A DNA stretch of 64,000 nt from Actinoplanes lobatus (GTDB lineage Bacteria; Actinomycetota; Actinomycetes; Mycobacteriales; Micromonosporaceae), in assembly GCF_014205215.1 (NCBI RefSeq), contig NZ_JACHNC010000001.1, forward strand, positions 997,001 to 1,061,000, written 5' to 3'. Position 1 is the stretch's first letter. Each line of letters begins with the position of its first letter. The notes beneath the pieces are model-generated. The model saw nothing but the letters and a program-made list of their open reading frames with translations. It did not search any database and was not told the DNA's origin. Of this stretch, positions 1-9,695 are shown one piece after another. The translations under genes and the position numbers were made by a program.

Positions 1-144
<144 letters not shown>

Positions 145-1530
145 TTAGCCGGAAACCTTCTGGCTGACGGAAGCCTTGCCGTCAGCGTCCACGGTCTCCT
201 TCTGGCCGATACCGGCGAGAGCGAACGCGCCGCCGTTGCCGGAGCCCGCGGCCGGGGTGAACTCGTAGCCGGTCTCGCCGTGTGCGGCGATGTCGATGCC
301 GCCGACCTCGGACTCCTCGCTGACGCGCAGGAGCTTGACGGCCTTGAGGACGAGGGCGAGGACCAGCGCGACACCGAAGGAGTAGACCGTGACCAGGGCA
401 CTCCCCTCGAACTGGCGGAGCAGCTGGGTGGCGCCGCCGCCGTAGAAGAGACCGTTGCTGGCGTTGAGGATCTTCTCGTCGGTGATGCCGGAGTTGACGG
501 CGTCGGTGGCGAAGAGGCCGATCGCCAGCGAGCCGATCCAGCCGCCGACGAAGTGGACGCCGACCACGTCGAGCGAGTCGTCGTAGCCGAACCGGTACTT
601 GAGGCCGACCGCGAGGGCGCAGACCGCACCGGCGACCAGACCGATGAGCACGGCCGGCAGCGGGGCGACGAAGCCACAGGCGGGGGTGATCGCGACCAGA
701 CCGGCGACCGCGCCGGAGGAGGCGCCGACCAGGGTCGGCTTGCGGTCCCGGATCCACTCGACGGCGACCCAGCCGAGGAGCGCGGCCGCGGTGGCGACCT
801 GGGTGTTGATGAAGGCGATGACGGTGGTGCCGTCGACGGTCAGCTCGGAGCCGGCGTTGAAGCCGAACCAGCCGAACCACAGCAGGCCGGCGCCGAGGGC
901 CACGAACGGCACGTTGTGCGGCCGCATGTTCTCCTTCGGCCACCCGATGCGCTTACCGAGCACCAGCACCAGGGCCAGGGCCGCGGCACCGGCGTTGATG
1001 TGCACCGCGGTACCACCGGCGAAGTCGAGGGCGCGGATCGTGGTGCCGATGAAGCCGCCACCCCAGACCATGTGGGCGACCGGGATGTAGACCAGGCTGA
1101 ACCAGCCGAGCGCGAAGAGGACCCAGCCGCCGAACTTCATGCGGTCCGAGACCGCGCCGCTGATCAGCGCGACGGTGATGACGGCGAACATCATCTGGAA
1201 GACCAGGAAGGCGTACGTCGGGATGCCGGTGTTGGCCCCGAAGAACAGCCACTCCTCACTGATCTTGGCAACATCGGTACCGAGGTAGTCGAAGTTGCCG
1301 ATGATGTTCTGAAGGCCCGCGCTCTCGTTGACGCCGAAGGCGAGGGTGAAGCCGTAGACGACCCACAGAACGCTGACGAGCCCGATGGCGGAGAAGCTCA
1401 TCATCATCATGTTCAGGACGCCCTTGGACCGGTTGAGGCCACCGTAGAACAGCGCCAGACCGGGTGTCATGAGCAAAACGAGCGCAGACGACAGGAGCAA
1501 CCAGGCGGTATTGCCGGTGTTGATCTCCAC
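145..1530 (-). CDS. amt: Ammonium transporter AmtB
   Basis: This 461-residue integral membrane protein of the Amt/MEP/Rh family conducts ammonium across the cytoplasmic membrane. It has about 11 hydrophobic segments starting with TAWLLLSSALVLLMTPGLAL, the signature block LFYGGLNRSKGVLNMMMMSF, and later conserved channel blocks such as GGTAVHINAGAAALAL. The start is GTG with a strong Shine-Dalgarno sequence (GAGGAGG, 5 nt upstream). It is cotranscribed with the P-II gene downstream. A GlnR-type box lies about 115-150 bp upstream of the start, so nitrogen-limitation control is expected. Length is typical of the family. Confidence 0.97.
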   Translation of the reverse strand: MEINTGNTAWLLLSSALVLLMTPGLALFYGGLNRSKGVLNMMMMSFSAIGLVSVLWVVYGFTLAFGVNESAGLQNIIGNFDYLGTDVAKISEEWLFFGANTGIPTYAFLVFQMMFAVITVALISGAVSDRMKFGGWVLFALGWFSLVYIPVAHMVWGGGFIGTTIRALDFAGGTAVHINAGAAALALVLVLGKRIGWPKENMRPHNVPFVALGAGLLWFGWFGFNAGSELTVDGTTVIAFINTQVATAAALLGWVAVEWIRDRKPTLVGASSGAVAGLVAITPACGFVAPLPAVLIGLVAGAVCALAVGLKYRFGYDDSLDVVGVHFVGGWIGSLAIGLFATDAVNSGITDEKILNASNGLFYGGGATQLLRQFEGSALVTVYSFGVALVLALVLKAVKLLRVSEESEVGGIDIAAHGETGYEFTPAAGSGNGGAFALAGIGQKETVDADGKASVSQKVSG

Positions 1531-1645
1531 GCTGCCTCCTCTCGGAATAAGGTGTCCTCACACACCGGACCTGGGGCAACGTCGCCTGTCGGCCGGTTCG
1601 GCGGGAAGCCTTCCGGTCGGCTGTTTCGAGCACGGTCTACACGCG

Positions 1646-1682
1646 ATTTCCAGAACGTCACGCGTTGTTTCCGACGTGTGAA
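1646..1682 (-). promoter_or_regulatory. Candidate GlnR-binding box upstream of amt-glnK
   Basis: On the minus strand the site reads TTCAC-N6-GAAAC-N5-GTGAC-N6-GAAAT. This is two consecutive half-site pairs of the actinomycete GlnR pattern (gTnAC-n6-GaAAC), the second with one mismatch. The spacer between pairs is 5 nt instead of the usual 6. It lies within the 235-bp gap in front of amt, in the orientation and place expected for nitrogen control. Binding is inferred, not shown. Confidence 0.65.
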
Positions 1683-1765
1683 GAAAAACTCACAGTCGGT
1701 GTGATCAAGCCCTCTGAGCTGCGACGATATCGCCGTTTTCGCCCGGCTCGGGACACTTCCGGGGC

Positions 1766-2563
1766 TCAGCGCAGCGCGTACTCGAGAATGTGGCGCTCGT
1801 AATCGAGCAGGCGGAGATCGCGCATCGGGCGGCGCAGGTGGCCCTTGTGCACGATCCGGACGAACGCCGGATCACCGGCCGCGGCCATCCGCCGGATCCC
1901 CTCGACGTGGTCGACGATCCGCTTCCGGATGGTCCGCACCAGCCGGTGCCGGTCCCGCGGGATCAGCCCGTACGCGTCCGCGAACAACCGCAGCCGCCGC
2001 GGCCGGTTGGGCCGTTTCCACCCCAGCGTGTACGAGTCCCGGTCGCTGAACAGGGGCACCCAGGTCCACGCCGCGTAGGCCACGTCGTAGAGCCGGGACC
2101 CGGGCGAGGACAGGTCGAAGTCGATCAGCGCGAGTGTCCCGTCCGGCCGCCACACCACGTTGTGCGGGGCGGCGTCGTGGTGGCAGATCACCTCGGTGTC
2201 CGGCGGGGGCGGCCCGAACGAGCGCCAGACCGCGCCGGGCGGTGGGACGAAACCGTACTGCGCGTCGTGGAACATCCGGAGCATGGTGGCGACGGTGACC
2301 AGCGCCTCCTCGGTCACCCAGTGGGGCGCGAGAGGGTACTCCCCGCACTCGCCGTCCAGGTAGGAGAGGACCTCCCGGCCCTTCTCGTCCATCCCGAGGG
2401 CCCGCGGCGAGCCGGTGAACCCGACCCGCTCCAGGTGATGCAGCAGGGCGTGCACGGCGGGCGTCCACGGCCCCGCGTTGCGCCGGACGGTGTCGCCGAT
2501 CCGGGAGACCGTGCTGACGTTGCCACCGTGCAGCGGTATCTCGCGCACCGGCTCATGCGTCAC
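1766..2563 (-). CDS. Aminoglycoside phosphotransferase-family kinase
   Basis: This 265-residue protein has an APH/choline-kinase fold. The catalytic loop is visible as ICHHDAAPHNVVW (H-D-x4-N type), followed by the metal-binding ALIDFD. An amino-terminal kinase lobe precedes it, and the carboxyl end is helical and basic. These enzymes phosphorylate small hydroxylated molecules; the substrate cannot be read from sequence, and drug resistance should not be assumed. The start is GTG. It lies 42 nt downstream of ftsY on the same strand, so it is probably read from the ftsY transcript. Its 3' end faces the amt promoter region. Confidence 0.85.
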   Translation of the reverse strand: MTHEPVREIPLHGGNVSTVSRIGDTVRRNAGPWTPAVHALLHHLERVGFTGSPRALGMDEKGREVLSYLDGECGEYPLAPHWVTEEALVTVATMLRMFHDAQYGFVPPPGAVWRSFGPPPPDTEVICHHDAAPHNVVWRPDGTLALIDFDLSSPGSRLYDVAYAAWTWVPLFSDRDSYTLGWKRPNRPRRLRLFADAYGLIPRDRHRLVRTIRKRIVDHVEGIRRMAAAGDPAFVRIVHKGHLRRPMRDLRLLDYERHILEYALR

Positions 2564-2605
2564 TCACGGCCTCCCACAATCAGACGACTCGACTCACTGG
2601 GGAGC

Positions 2606-3799
2606 CTACGCGTCCCCACCAAGGAGGGCCTCCACGAACGCGGCGGGCTCGAACGGCGCCAGATCGTCCGGACCCTCGCCCAGTCCCACCAGCTTGACCG
2701 GGATTCCGAGTTTCCGCTGCACGGCGATGACGATGCCACCCTTGGCGGTGCCGTCGAGTTTCGTGAGCACCACCCCCGTGACGTCCACCACCTCGGTGAA
2801 GACCCGGGCCTGCTCGAGACCGTTCTGCCCGGTGGTGGCGTCCAGCACGAGCAGCGTCTCGTCGACCGGGCCGTGCTTCTCCACCACCCGCTTGACCTTG
2901 CCCAGCTCGTCCATCAGGCCGACCTTGTTCTGGAGGCGGCCCGCGGTGTCGATCAGCACGGTGTCCACGCCCGTGTCGATGCCCCGCTTCACGGCGTCGA
3001 ACGCCACGCTGGCCGGGTCTCCCCCCTCCGGGCCGCGGACGGTCTCGGCGCCGACCCGCTCACCCCAGGTCTGGATCTGGTCGGCGGCCGCCGCCCGGAA
3101 CGTGTCGGCCGCGCCGAACAGCACGGTACGGCCGTCGGCGATCAGCACCCGGCCGATCTTGCCGCAGGTGGTGGTCTTGCCGGCCCCGTTCACGCCGACG
3201 ACCAGGACCGTGGCGGGCCGGCCGTCGTGCGGGGCGGTCCGCAGGCTGCGGTCCAGGTCCGGTTCGAGGGCGGCGACGAGTTCCTCGGTGAGCTGGTCGC
3301 GCACCTCGGAGACGGTCCGGGTGCCGAGGATCCGGACCCGCTCCTTGAGCCGCTCGACGATCACCTGGGTGGCCTCGACCCCCACGTCCGCGGTGATCAG
3401 GCTCTCCTCGATCTCGTCCCAGTCGTCGTCCTCCAGATGGTCCCGGGAGAGCACGCTGAGCAGGCCCCGGCCGAGCACCGTCTGCGATCGGGCCAGCCGG
3501 GCGCGCAGCCGGACCAGGCGGCCGACCGAGGGCTCCGGCTTCTCGAGGACCGGTTCCTCGAGGACCACCGGCGCCGGCGGCTCCTCCGCGACGACCGGCG
3601 CGGACGGCTCGATGAGCGGCGGGATCTCCTCCTCGACCGGCGGCACCGTGGGCGCGGCGGGCGGGCGCTCCAGGGTGGTGGTCGAGCCCGGCGCGGGCGG
3701 CGGCGGGAGCTCGCGGCGGCGCATCCTCGGCACCACCAGCCCGACCGCGCCCACGACCAGGACGACGAGAAGGATCACTGCGGCGACCACGTATTCCAT
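2606..3799 (-). CDS. ftsY: Signal recognition particle receptor FtsY
   Basis: This SRP-family GTPase docks SRP-ribosome complexes at the membrane. The chosen ATG gives 397 residues: an N-terminal transmembrane segment (about residues 2-24), a proline/glutamate-rich linker to about 110, then the NG domain. Visible motifs are GVNGAGKTTT (G1), DTFRAAAADQ, DTAGRLQNK (G3) and TKLDGTAKGG (G4). An upstream in-frame ATG (3844) would add 15 residues of no family resemblance and was rejected. The actinobacterial form with a true TM anchor is seen here. It belongs to the conserved smc-ftsY-amt order, although phoD-like and NACHT genes now separate it from smc. Confidence 0.97.
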   Translation of the reverse strand: MEYVVAAVILLVVLVVGAVGLVVPRMRRRELPPPPAPGSTTTLERPPAAPTVPPVEEEIPPLIEPSAPVVAEEPPAPVVLEEPVLEKPEPSVGRLVRLRARLARSQTVLGRGLLSVLSRDHLEDDDWDEIEESLITADVGVEATQVIVERLKERVRILGTRTVSEVRDQLTEELVAALEPDLDRSLRTAPHDGRPATVLVVGVNGAGKTTTCGKIGRVLIADGRTVLFGAADTFRAAAADQIQTWGERVGAETVRGPEGGDPASVAFDAVKRGIDTGVDTVLIDTAGRLQNKVGLMDELGKVKRVVEKHGPVDETLLVLDATTGQNGLEQARVFTEVVDVTGVVLTKLDGTAKGGIVIAVQRKLGIPVKLVGLGEGPDDLAPFEPAAFVEALLGGDA

Positions 3800-3937
3800 G
3801 CCCGAATCCTGACAGATGAGCCGTCCGGCCGTGGGAGAGGTCACGCACTGGCGATCCCGGGCTGTCCTGTCGGAGGATGGGGCGCCCCCTCAACAGCGTG
3901 GAGGACCCCCCATGCGGCACATCCCCGGACCGGTCCG

Positions 3938-5617
3938 GTGACCGCTCAGCTTCTCATCGGCCCGGTGCTTCGCCGGGTCGTCGACGACCGCGCCACCCTG
4001 TGGCTGGAGACCAGCGAGCCCGCCCGGGTGCGGGTCGAGGTGGAGAGCTCGGGCGCCGGCTCGGCGCAGACCTTTTCGGCGTACGGGCATCATTACGCTC
4101 TCGTGGTGGTGGACGGCCTGTCCCCGGATTCCGCGAATCCGTACCGGTTGTTCCTCGACGACCGGCAGGTCTGGCCGGAGGACGGCGCGGAGCAGCCGCC
4201 GCCGGTGATCCGCACCCGGGCCGCCGACGACCGTGCGCAGCCGGTGAGCCTGGTCTTCGGCTCGTGCCGGGAGGCCACCCCGCAGGCGAGCAGCCGCCGG
4301 TTGCCCCCGGACGCGCTGGACGCCTACGCCCGCCGTCTGGCGACCGACCCCACCCAGCGCCCCGACCTGCTGATCCTGCTCGGCGACCAGGTGTACGCCG
4401 ACGAGACCTCGGCCAAGGTGCGCCGCTTCCTGCGCCGCCGTCGCCGCGACGGTCACGCCGGCCCGGAGAACCAGGTGGTCTCCTTCGAGGAGTACACGAA
4501 GCTGTACCTGGAATCCTGGCGTGACCCGGAGGTGCGCTGGCTGTTCAGCACCGTGCCGAGCGTGATGATCTTCGACGACCACGAGCTGATCGACGACTGG
4601 AACACCTCGGCCTCCTGGCGCGCCGACATGGCCCGGGAGCCGTGGTGGCGGGAGCGGATCTCCGGTGGCCTCGCCTCGTACTGGATCTACCAGCACCTGG
4701 GCAACCTGAGCCCGGACGAGCTGGCCGCCGACCCGCTGTTCCAGAAGGTCTCCGCCGCCGGGGACGCCACCGAGTTGCTGCGCGAGTTCGGTCACCGGGT
4801 GGACGAGCCGGAGTCGGCGGAGAACACCGATGTGCCGTACCAGTGGAGTTTCGCCCTCGATCTGGGCCGGACCCGGATCGTGGTGCTGGACAACCGCTGC
4901 AACCGGATCCTCACCCCGGGCGCCCGGGCGATGCTGCCGCCCGCCGAGTGGGACTGGTTCCTGGACCGGGCCCACGGCGACTACGACCACCTGGTGATCG
5001 GCTCGTCGCTGCCGTGGCTCATGCCGCCGGCCATCCACTACCTGGAGGCGTGGAACGAACGGCTCGCCGAGTCGCACCGGCCCCGGGCCGCCGCGCTCGG
5101 CGAGAAGATCCGGCGGGCCTTCGACCTGGAGCACTGGGCCGCGTTCGGTAGGTCGTTCGCGGCGCTGGGCGAGCTGTTCCGGCGGCTCGGCGAGGGCGAT
5201 CCGGCCGCCGAGGGGCACCGGATCGGCGCCGGCGGGGTGTACGCGGCGCCCGCCTCGATCAGCGTCCTCTCCGGTGACGTCCACCACTCCTACGTGGCCC
5301 GCGCCGACTTCGGTCATGCCATGACCACGCCGGTCTACCAGCTCACCTGCTCGCCGATCCACAACGAGGTGCCGCTGCCGATGCGCCCGCTGATGCGGAT
5401 CGCCTGGTCCCGCGCGGTGGCGCAGGTGGCCCGCGGCCTGGCCCGCACCCTGTCGGTGCACAAGCCGGCACTGCGCTGGAAGCGGCTGTCCGGCCCGTAC
5501 TTCGGCAATGCGGTCGGCACCCTCCGTCTGGACGGCGCGACCGCGACCGCCCGCATCGAGGGCACCGCGAAGGACGGTGGGCTGGTCGAGGTGGCGGCCG
5601 CCGCCTACCACCCCTGA
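3938..5617 (+). CDS. PhoD-like metallophosphatase
   Basis: This 559-residue calcineurin-like/alkaline phosphatase D family enzyme is a metal-dependent phosphoester hydrolase. Visible metal-site motifs are FGSCREATP, LLGDQVYADE, MIFDDHELIDDWN, VVLDNR and VLSGDVHHSY, in the PhoD order. A PhoD amino-terminal beta domain (about residues 1-95) precedes the catalytic part. No twin-arginine or Sec signal is seen at the GTG start chosen, so it is likely cytoplasmic, unlike classical secreted PhoD. The reading frame is open far upstream, but only antisense to ftsY, and the family similarity begins at this GTG. It is divergent from ftsY and convergent with the NACHT gene (23 bp apart). Confidence 0.9.
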   Translation: MTAQLLIGPVLRRVVDDRATLWLETSEPARVRVEVESSGAGSAQTFSAYGHHYALVVVDGLSPDSANPYRLFLDDRQVWPEDGAEQPPPVIRTRAADDRAQPVSLVFGSCREATPQASSRRLPPDALDAYARRLATDPTQRPDLLILLGDQVYADETSAKVRRFLRRRRRDGHAGPENQVVSFEEYTKLYLESWRDPEVRWLFSTVPSVMIFDDHELIDDWNTSASWRADMAREPWWRERISGGLASYWIYQHLGNLSPDELAADPLFQKVSAAGDATELLREFGHRVDEPESAENTDVPYQWSFALDLGRTRIVVLDNRCNRILTPGARAMLPPAEWDWFLDRAHGDYDHLVIGSSLPWLMPPAIHYLEAWNERLAESHRPRAAALGEKIRRAFDLEHWAAFGRSFAALGELFRRLGEGDPAAEGHRIGAGGVYAAPASISVLSGDVHHSYVARADFGHAMTTPVYQLTCSPIHNEVPLPMRPLMRIAWSRAVAQVARGLARTLSVHKPALRWKRLSGPYFGNAVGTLRLDGATATARIEGTAKDGGLVEVAAAAYHP

Positions 5618-5640
5618 CGTCGTGGAGCCGGCCGCCGTGG

Positions 5641-8600
5641 TCAGCAGTCCGGGGCGGCCGGCACGTCCCACACCCGCGCGGTGTGATCGGCGCCGACGGT
5701 GATCACGCGACCGCTCGTACCGCCGAGGCCCCAGGTGAAGTCCACCACGCCGCCGTCGTGCCCGGTGAGTTCGGCCACCCGGCACCCGCTGTCGACGTGC
5801 CAGACCTGTACGTACGTCTCATTCTCGAAATCATCATCGGACACCTTGGCGTTGACGGCGACATACCGCCCGTCCGCACTGAACGCGACGCGCTTCTCCG
5901 GTAACCAGCCATCGGCCGGCGCGCCCTCGTCGACCGGCTTCGACTTGACCAGCTCCGTCCTCGGACCGCCCGCCGCCCGGTACAGGGTGATGCCGCTGCC
6001 CGGATGCTCAACGGCGAAGGCGCCGCCGACCGGACTGACGGTGATCCGGCTCTGTCTGTCGCCGAGCGGCCGGCCCAGCCGGAGGTCCCAGGCCATCACC
6101 TTCCCGTCCGCGGTGGGCAGGACCAACGGTGTGCCCTCGGTGAACCGGCCGATGTCCCGCTCACGCCCGACGTCGAACGCTCGCCAGTCCAGCTTCCATT
6201 CGGGCGCCACCACCGGCTTCGTGGGCAGTGCCGCGCCGTTCGCCGCGTCGACGACCTGCAATCGCACCGCGTCCTGCCGGCCCACCCGATTCCCGGCGAC
6301 CAGCAGCGAGGCGTCCGGGCCCAGGTAGAGGCCGTAGCCCACCACCTGCCGCACCCGGGAGAGGACCGCCCCGTCGGAGAGCCGCCAGACCTGCACCTCG
6401 CCACCCGCCGGCGTGGCGCCCAGGACCACCGTCCGCCCGGTGTGGGCGAAGTAAACCCTGTGACGGCCGTAGACGCCTGTCCTCGACATGATCACCGCAC
6501 CGTCCACGGCACTCCAGAGCCGTGCCCGGTTGTCGTCCGCGTCGTCCTGGTCGCTCCCACCCGAGAAGCCCACGACGCGGTCGCCGTCGGGGCTGAAGGC
6601 CAGGACGGAACGTGCTTCCCGGAAGTCCAGGGTGGCGATACGGCGACCGTTCTCGAGGTCGAAGAGGCGGGCACCGTGGCGCCCCCGTACGAGCAACCGA
6701 GTCCCGCCGGCGTTGATCGACGCGTCCGCCGGCCCACCGCCCGGATCCCGCAGCACCGTGGGTGCCCGGCCGCGATCCATGGTGTCCCGCACGATCAGGC
6801 CGGCGTTGCCGGTGCCGATCAGGAACCGGCCGTGACCGGCCTCCACTGCCGCACCCTCCGGGATGTCCAGCCGGTCCGGGCAGGGCAGGCAGCGCACGTC
6901 CCGTGCCCGAAGCTCACCCTGACGTTCACCCCGGTCGTCGTAGAGGACCAGGCCGTCGGCGGCACGCATCCCGTATCCGTCACCTGCGCCCACCACCTCG
7001 ACCTCGCTACGGCGGCCCCCTGCCAACCTCTGGCTGGTCGCCGTCCGCCACACCTCGGTGAAGCCCTCGGACAGCGGCCGTTCGTACTTCCCCGGATCGG
7101 TGACGACGAGACTCCCGTCCGCGCTGAAATGCCAGGTACGCCCCCGGATGTCGATGCCGTCCGGCAGGCTTCCACCACCCGCGGCCAGCCGGTGGAGCCG
7201 CAGCCTCCGCTCAGTGCGGATCGCGACGGTGTCCCCACCCGGGCTCATCGTGACGCTCACCGGATCGTCTCCGTACGTCCAGCTCAGGACCTGCCGTGCG
7301 CCGTTGCCCGGGGTGGCGGCCAACGGAACCGCCACGACGAACAGCAGCAGAAGGGTGGACAGGCCGGCCAGGACCAGTCGCCGCCGCCGGACGCGGACCG
7401 GTTCCGGCCGGGCGACCTGCTGGTCGGCCAGCCGTTCCTGTAACCGGATGTGCCGGAACTGGTAAACGCCGCCGGTCTGCCGCAGCACCTCACGGTTCCG
7501 GGCGTCCTCCAGAAACCTGGTGAGCCGCCACGGCAGAATGCCCCGGATCGCATAGGTGGCCCGGACCACTTGGAATCGGAACCAGGCCGTGGTCAGCAAC
7601 ACGAGGGCGGCGAGTAGCGTGCCGCACAGCAGGAGGAAACCGATCAGGTTCCGAGCGTCCTTCGCACTGTCCGGGGAGAGCTTCGCCACGGTGACGGCGA
7701 AGACCTCGAGCGGCGCGAACCGGCCCGGCCATCCCGCACCGCCGCTGGCCATCGAACCGGCCAGAGCCCCGGCCGTCATCCCGACGGCCAGGCACGGCAT
7801 GACGGCCACCACCACGACCACCGCGACAGCGCCCGCGCTCACGATCGCGGATCTGCGATCGCCGGCCAGAACCGCCACCGGGGTCACTCGCCGGGCGTGC
7901 AACGGTGGCGCCTGCAACCACGCGTGTACGGCCAACGCCGTCGCCAGCGCGGAGGCGATTCCGGTGGCTGCCCCGATCATCGTCATCAGGAGGAGCCCGT
8001 CGCCCGGTACCACGGTGCTGTTCAGCAGCACCGACGCGGCCTCGATCGTCAGCACTGGCAGACCCAGGAGCAGGCTCAGGGCCATCCCGAAGCCGAAGCC
8101 ACGGCGCAACCGCCGCCACGATCCGGCACCGCGAAAGGACAACCGGGTCGGCGGGCGACCGCTGCCTGCCGGCCAGACGATCGTCACCAGCAGGATGATC
8201 AAGATGGCTAGAGGCAGATCACTGATCGGGGCGACACCCGACTGTGCGGCATCCAACACCACTGCCACCACGGTCGTCAGGACCAGCACCGCCAGCCCGC
8301 TGCCGACGCCGAGGATCAACCCGCTCCACGGTGAGAGCAGTCGGTCGGCCAGCCGCCACCAGTGCAGGTCCCGGTCCCGATGCCGGTGCAGGTAGCGGGC
8401 GAGGAACCTCAGATACCCGGCGGCCCGGTCCGGCGGCCAGGTAGCGCCGCCCGCGCGTGAATCGGCGTAGGCGGCGTCGATCAGGCGGTCGAAGAGCCCG
8501 TTCTCCAGGTCCAGCCTCGACTCGTACCCCAACTGCTCGGACGGGTCGCCACCGCGTCGCTGGTAGACGGTACGCGCGATGGTGACCAGCAGCGGTGTGG

Positions 8601-9573
8601 AGTACGCCGCGGCGACCACCGATCCGGGCCGGTCCAGCTCGGCGAAGAACGGCCCCCACTCGGTGCCTTCCGGCCACTCCACCGCGCTGAGGTACTCGAT
8701 CGCGTCGCGCGGCTGGACCGGCTGCACGCCGACCACGGTGGCCCGGCGAAGGGGCGGGGCGCCCGCGCTGATCAGATCCTCGTACTCGACCGCCCGGCAC
8801 GTCACCACGACCGGACGGTCGTCGGCGCCGATCGCCTCGTTGATCGCCACGACGGCCGCGCCCCGGACCGCCTCCGGGATCTCATCGAGCCCGTCGAGCA
8901 CCGGGATCAACAGTCCGGCCCGCAGCAACTGGCGCGGTATCTCGGTCCGGCCGTCGTAATGCGCGGTCGCCAGGGACCGCACCAGATACCCGTCGAGGTC
9001 ATCGGTCAGCGGATCCCACGACGACACGGTCACCAGGACCGGCACCGGTTCCCGCTCGCCGGCACGCGCCTGGAGCAGTCCCATCTCGAGGAGCAGGGCC
9101 ACGATCGACTTGCCCGCACCGGGCTGCCCGATGACGACGAGCCGCCTTACCGGTAACCCGGCGAAGGCGGCCGCCAGACGCGCCGCCACCGCGTCGAACC
9201 CGCCCCGGATCCGCCCGTCGAACCGGCCGGTCCCGCCCGGTGATCTCGGTGCCCGCGGATCTCGCTCGGTCCAGGCGAACGGAAGCAGCTCCGGGTCGTA
9301 GAGGCCGCGCGCGCCTGCCTCCTCACGCCACTGCTCCAGCAGGATGCCGGCGAGTTCGGCGGCCCGATCGGCCGCGCTCGGACCGGGTTGTCCCCGGTCC
9401 AGGCGCAACCCGGTGATGTCGACGGCGAGCGATGCCATCGCGAGGACGAGACCGAGCAGTCCGACCGGCTCGAGCCGCCCGTGCCGAGCCTCCACGGCGA
9501 TCCATCCGGCGAAGAACAGCACGGCCAGCATCAAGCTGCGCCGGGCGAGCCTCCGCATGCCTGGCGTCGGCAT
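5641..9573 (-). CDS. Membrane NACHT-type NTPase with WD40-like propeller
   Basis: This is a 1310-residue STAND-type protein. Two TM segments (about 12-27 and 33-53) open it, followed by a NACHT NTPase with Walker A GQPGAGKS (149-156) and Walker B LLIPVLDGLDEIPE (221-234). Then come about six or seven TM segments (roughly 415-740), and finally a long extracytoplasmic or cytoplasmic beta-propeller. The last propeller blade is clearly WD40-like (ELTGHDGGVVDF through ADHTARVWDV). STAND proteins act as signal-induced switches in regulation, cell death and anti-phage defence; which applies here cannot be told. It is monocistronic, lies between phoD-like and HAD genes inside the ftsY-smc interval, and is probably an insertion. 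Confidence 0.87.
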   Translation of the reverse strand: MPTPGMRRLARRSLMLAVLFFAGWIAVEARHGRLEPVGLLGLVLAMASLAVDITGLRLDRGQPGPSAADRAAELAGILLEQWREEAGARGLYDPELLPFAWTERDPRAPRSPGGTGRFDGRIRGGFDAVAARLAAAFAGLPVRRLVVIGQPGAGKSIVALLLEMGLLQARAGEREPVPVLVTVSSWDPLTDDLDGYLVRSLATAHYDGRTEIPRQLLRAGLLIPVLDGLDEIPEAVRGAAVVAINEAIGADDRPVVVTCRAVEYEDLISAGAPPLRRATVVGVQPVQPRDAIEYLSAVEWPEGTEWGPFFAELDRPGSVVAAAYSTPLLVTIARTVYQRRGGDPSEQLGYESRLDLENGLFDRLIDAAYADSRAGGATWPPDRAAGYLRFLARYLHRHRDRDLHWWRLADRLLSPWSGLILGVGSGLAVLVLTTVVAVVLDAAQSGVAPISDLPLAILIILLVTIVWPAGSGRPPTRLSFRGAGSWRRLRRGFGFGMALSLLLGLPVLTIEAASVLLNSTVVPGDGLLLMTMIGAATGIASALATALAVHAWLQAPPLHARRVTPVAVLAGDRRSAIVSAGAVAVVVVVAVMPCLAVGMTAGALAGSMASGGAGWPGRFAPLEVFAVTVAKLSPDSAKDARNLIGFLLLCGTLLAALVLLTTAWFRFQVVRATYAIRGILPWRLTRFLEDARNREVLRQTGGVYQFRHIRLQERLADQQVARPEPVRVRRRRLVLAGLSTLLLLFVVAVPLAATPGNGARQVLSWTYGDDPVSVTMSPGGDTVAIRTERRLRLHRLAAGGGSLPDGIDIRGRTWHFSADGSLVVTDPGKYERPLSEGFTEVWRTATSQRLAGGRRSEVEVVGAGDGYGMRAADGLVLYDDRGERQGELRARDVRCLPCPDRLDIPEGAAVEAGHGRFLIGTGNAGLIVRDTMDRGRAPTVLRDPGGGPADASINAGGTRLLVRGRHGARLFDLENGRRIATLDFREARSVLAFSPDGDRVVGFSGGSDQDDADDNRARLWSAVDGAVIMSRTGVYGRHRVYFAHTGRTVVLGATPAGGEVQVWRLSDGAVLSRVRQVVGYGLYLGPDASLLVAGNRVGRQDAVRLQVVDAANGAALPTKPVVAPEWKLDWRAFDVGRERDIGRFTEGTPLVLPTADGKVMAWDLRLGRPLGDRQSRITVSPVGGAFAVEHPGSGITLYRAAGGPRTELVKSKPVDEGAPADGWLPEKRVAFSADGRYVAVNAKVSDDDFENETYVQVWHVDSGCRVAELTGHDGGVVDFTWGLGGTSGRVITVGADHTARVWDVPAAPDC

Positions 9574-9695
9574 GGTACTCCTCGGGAACCGCTCGGAACG
9601 GCGCGACGATGTCGCCGGTTCCTATCCCGGCGGGCGCCCGGCGACCACTGTAGGAAGCCGCCCGCCGGGCAGAACAGGGTGAACCCGTTCGGGTG

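Noticed and set aside
3877..4524. Alternative frame start near the PhoD-like gene
   Set aside because: This frame lacks metallophosphatase motifs, which all lie in the frame starting at 3938.
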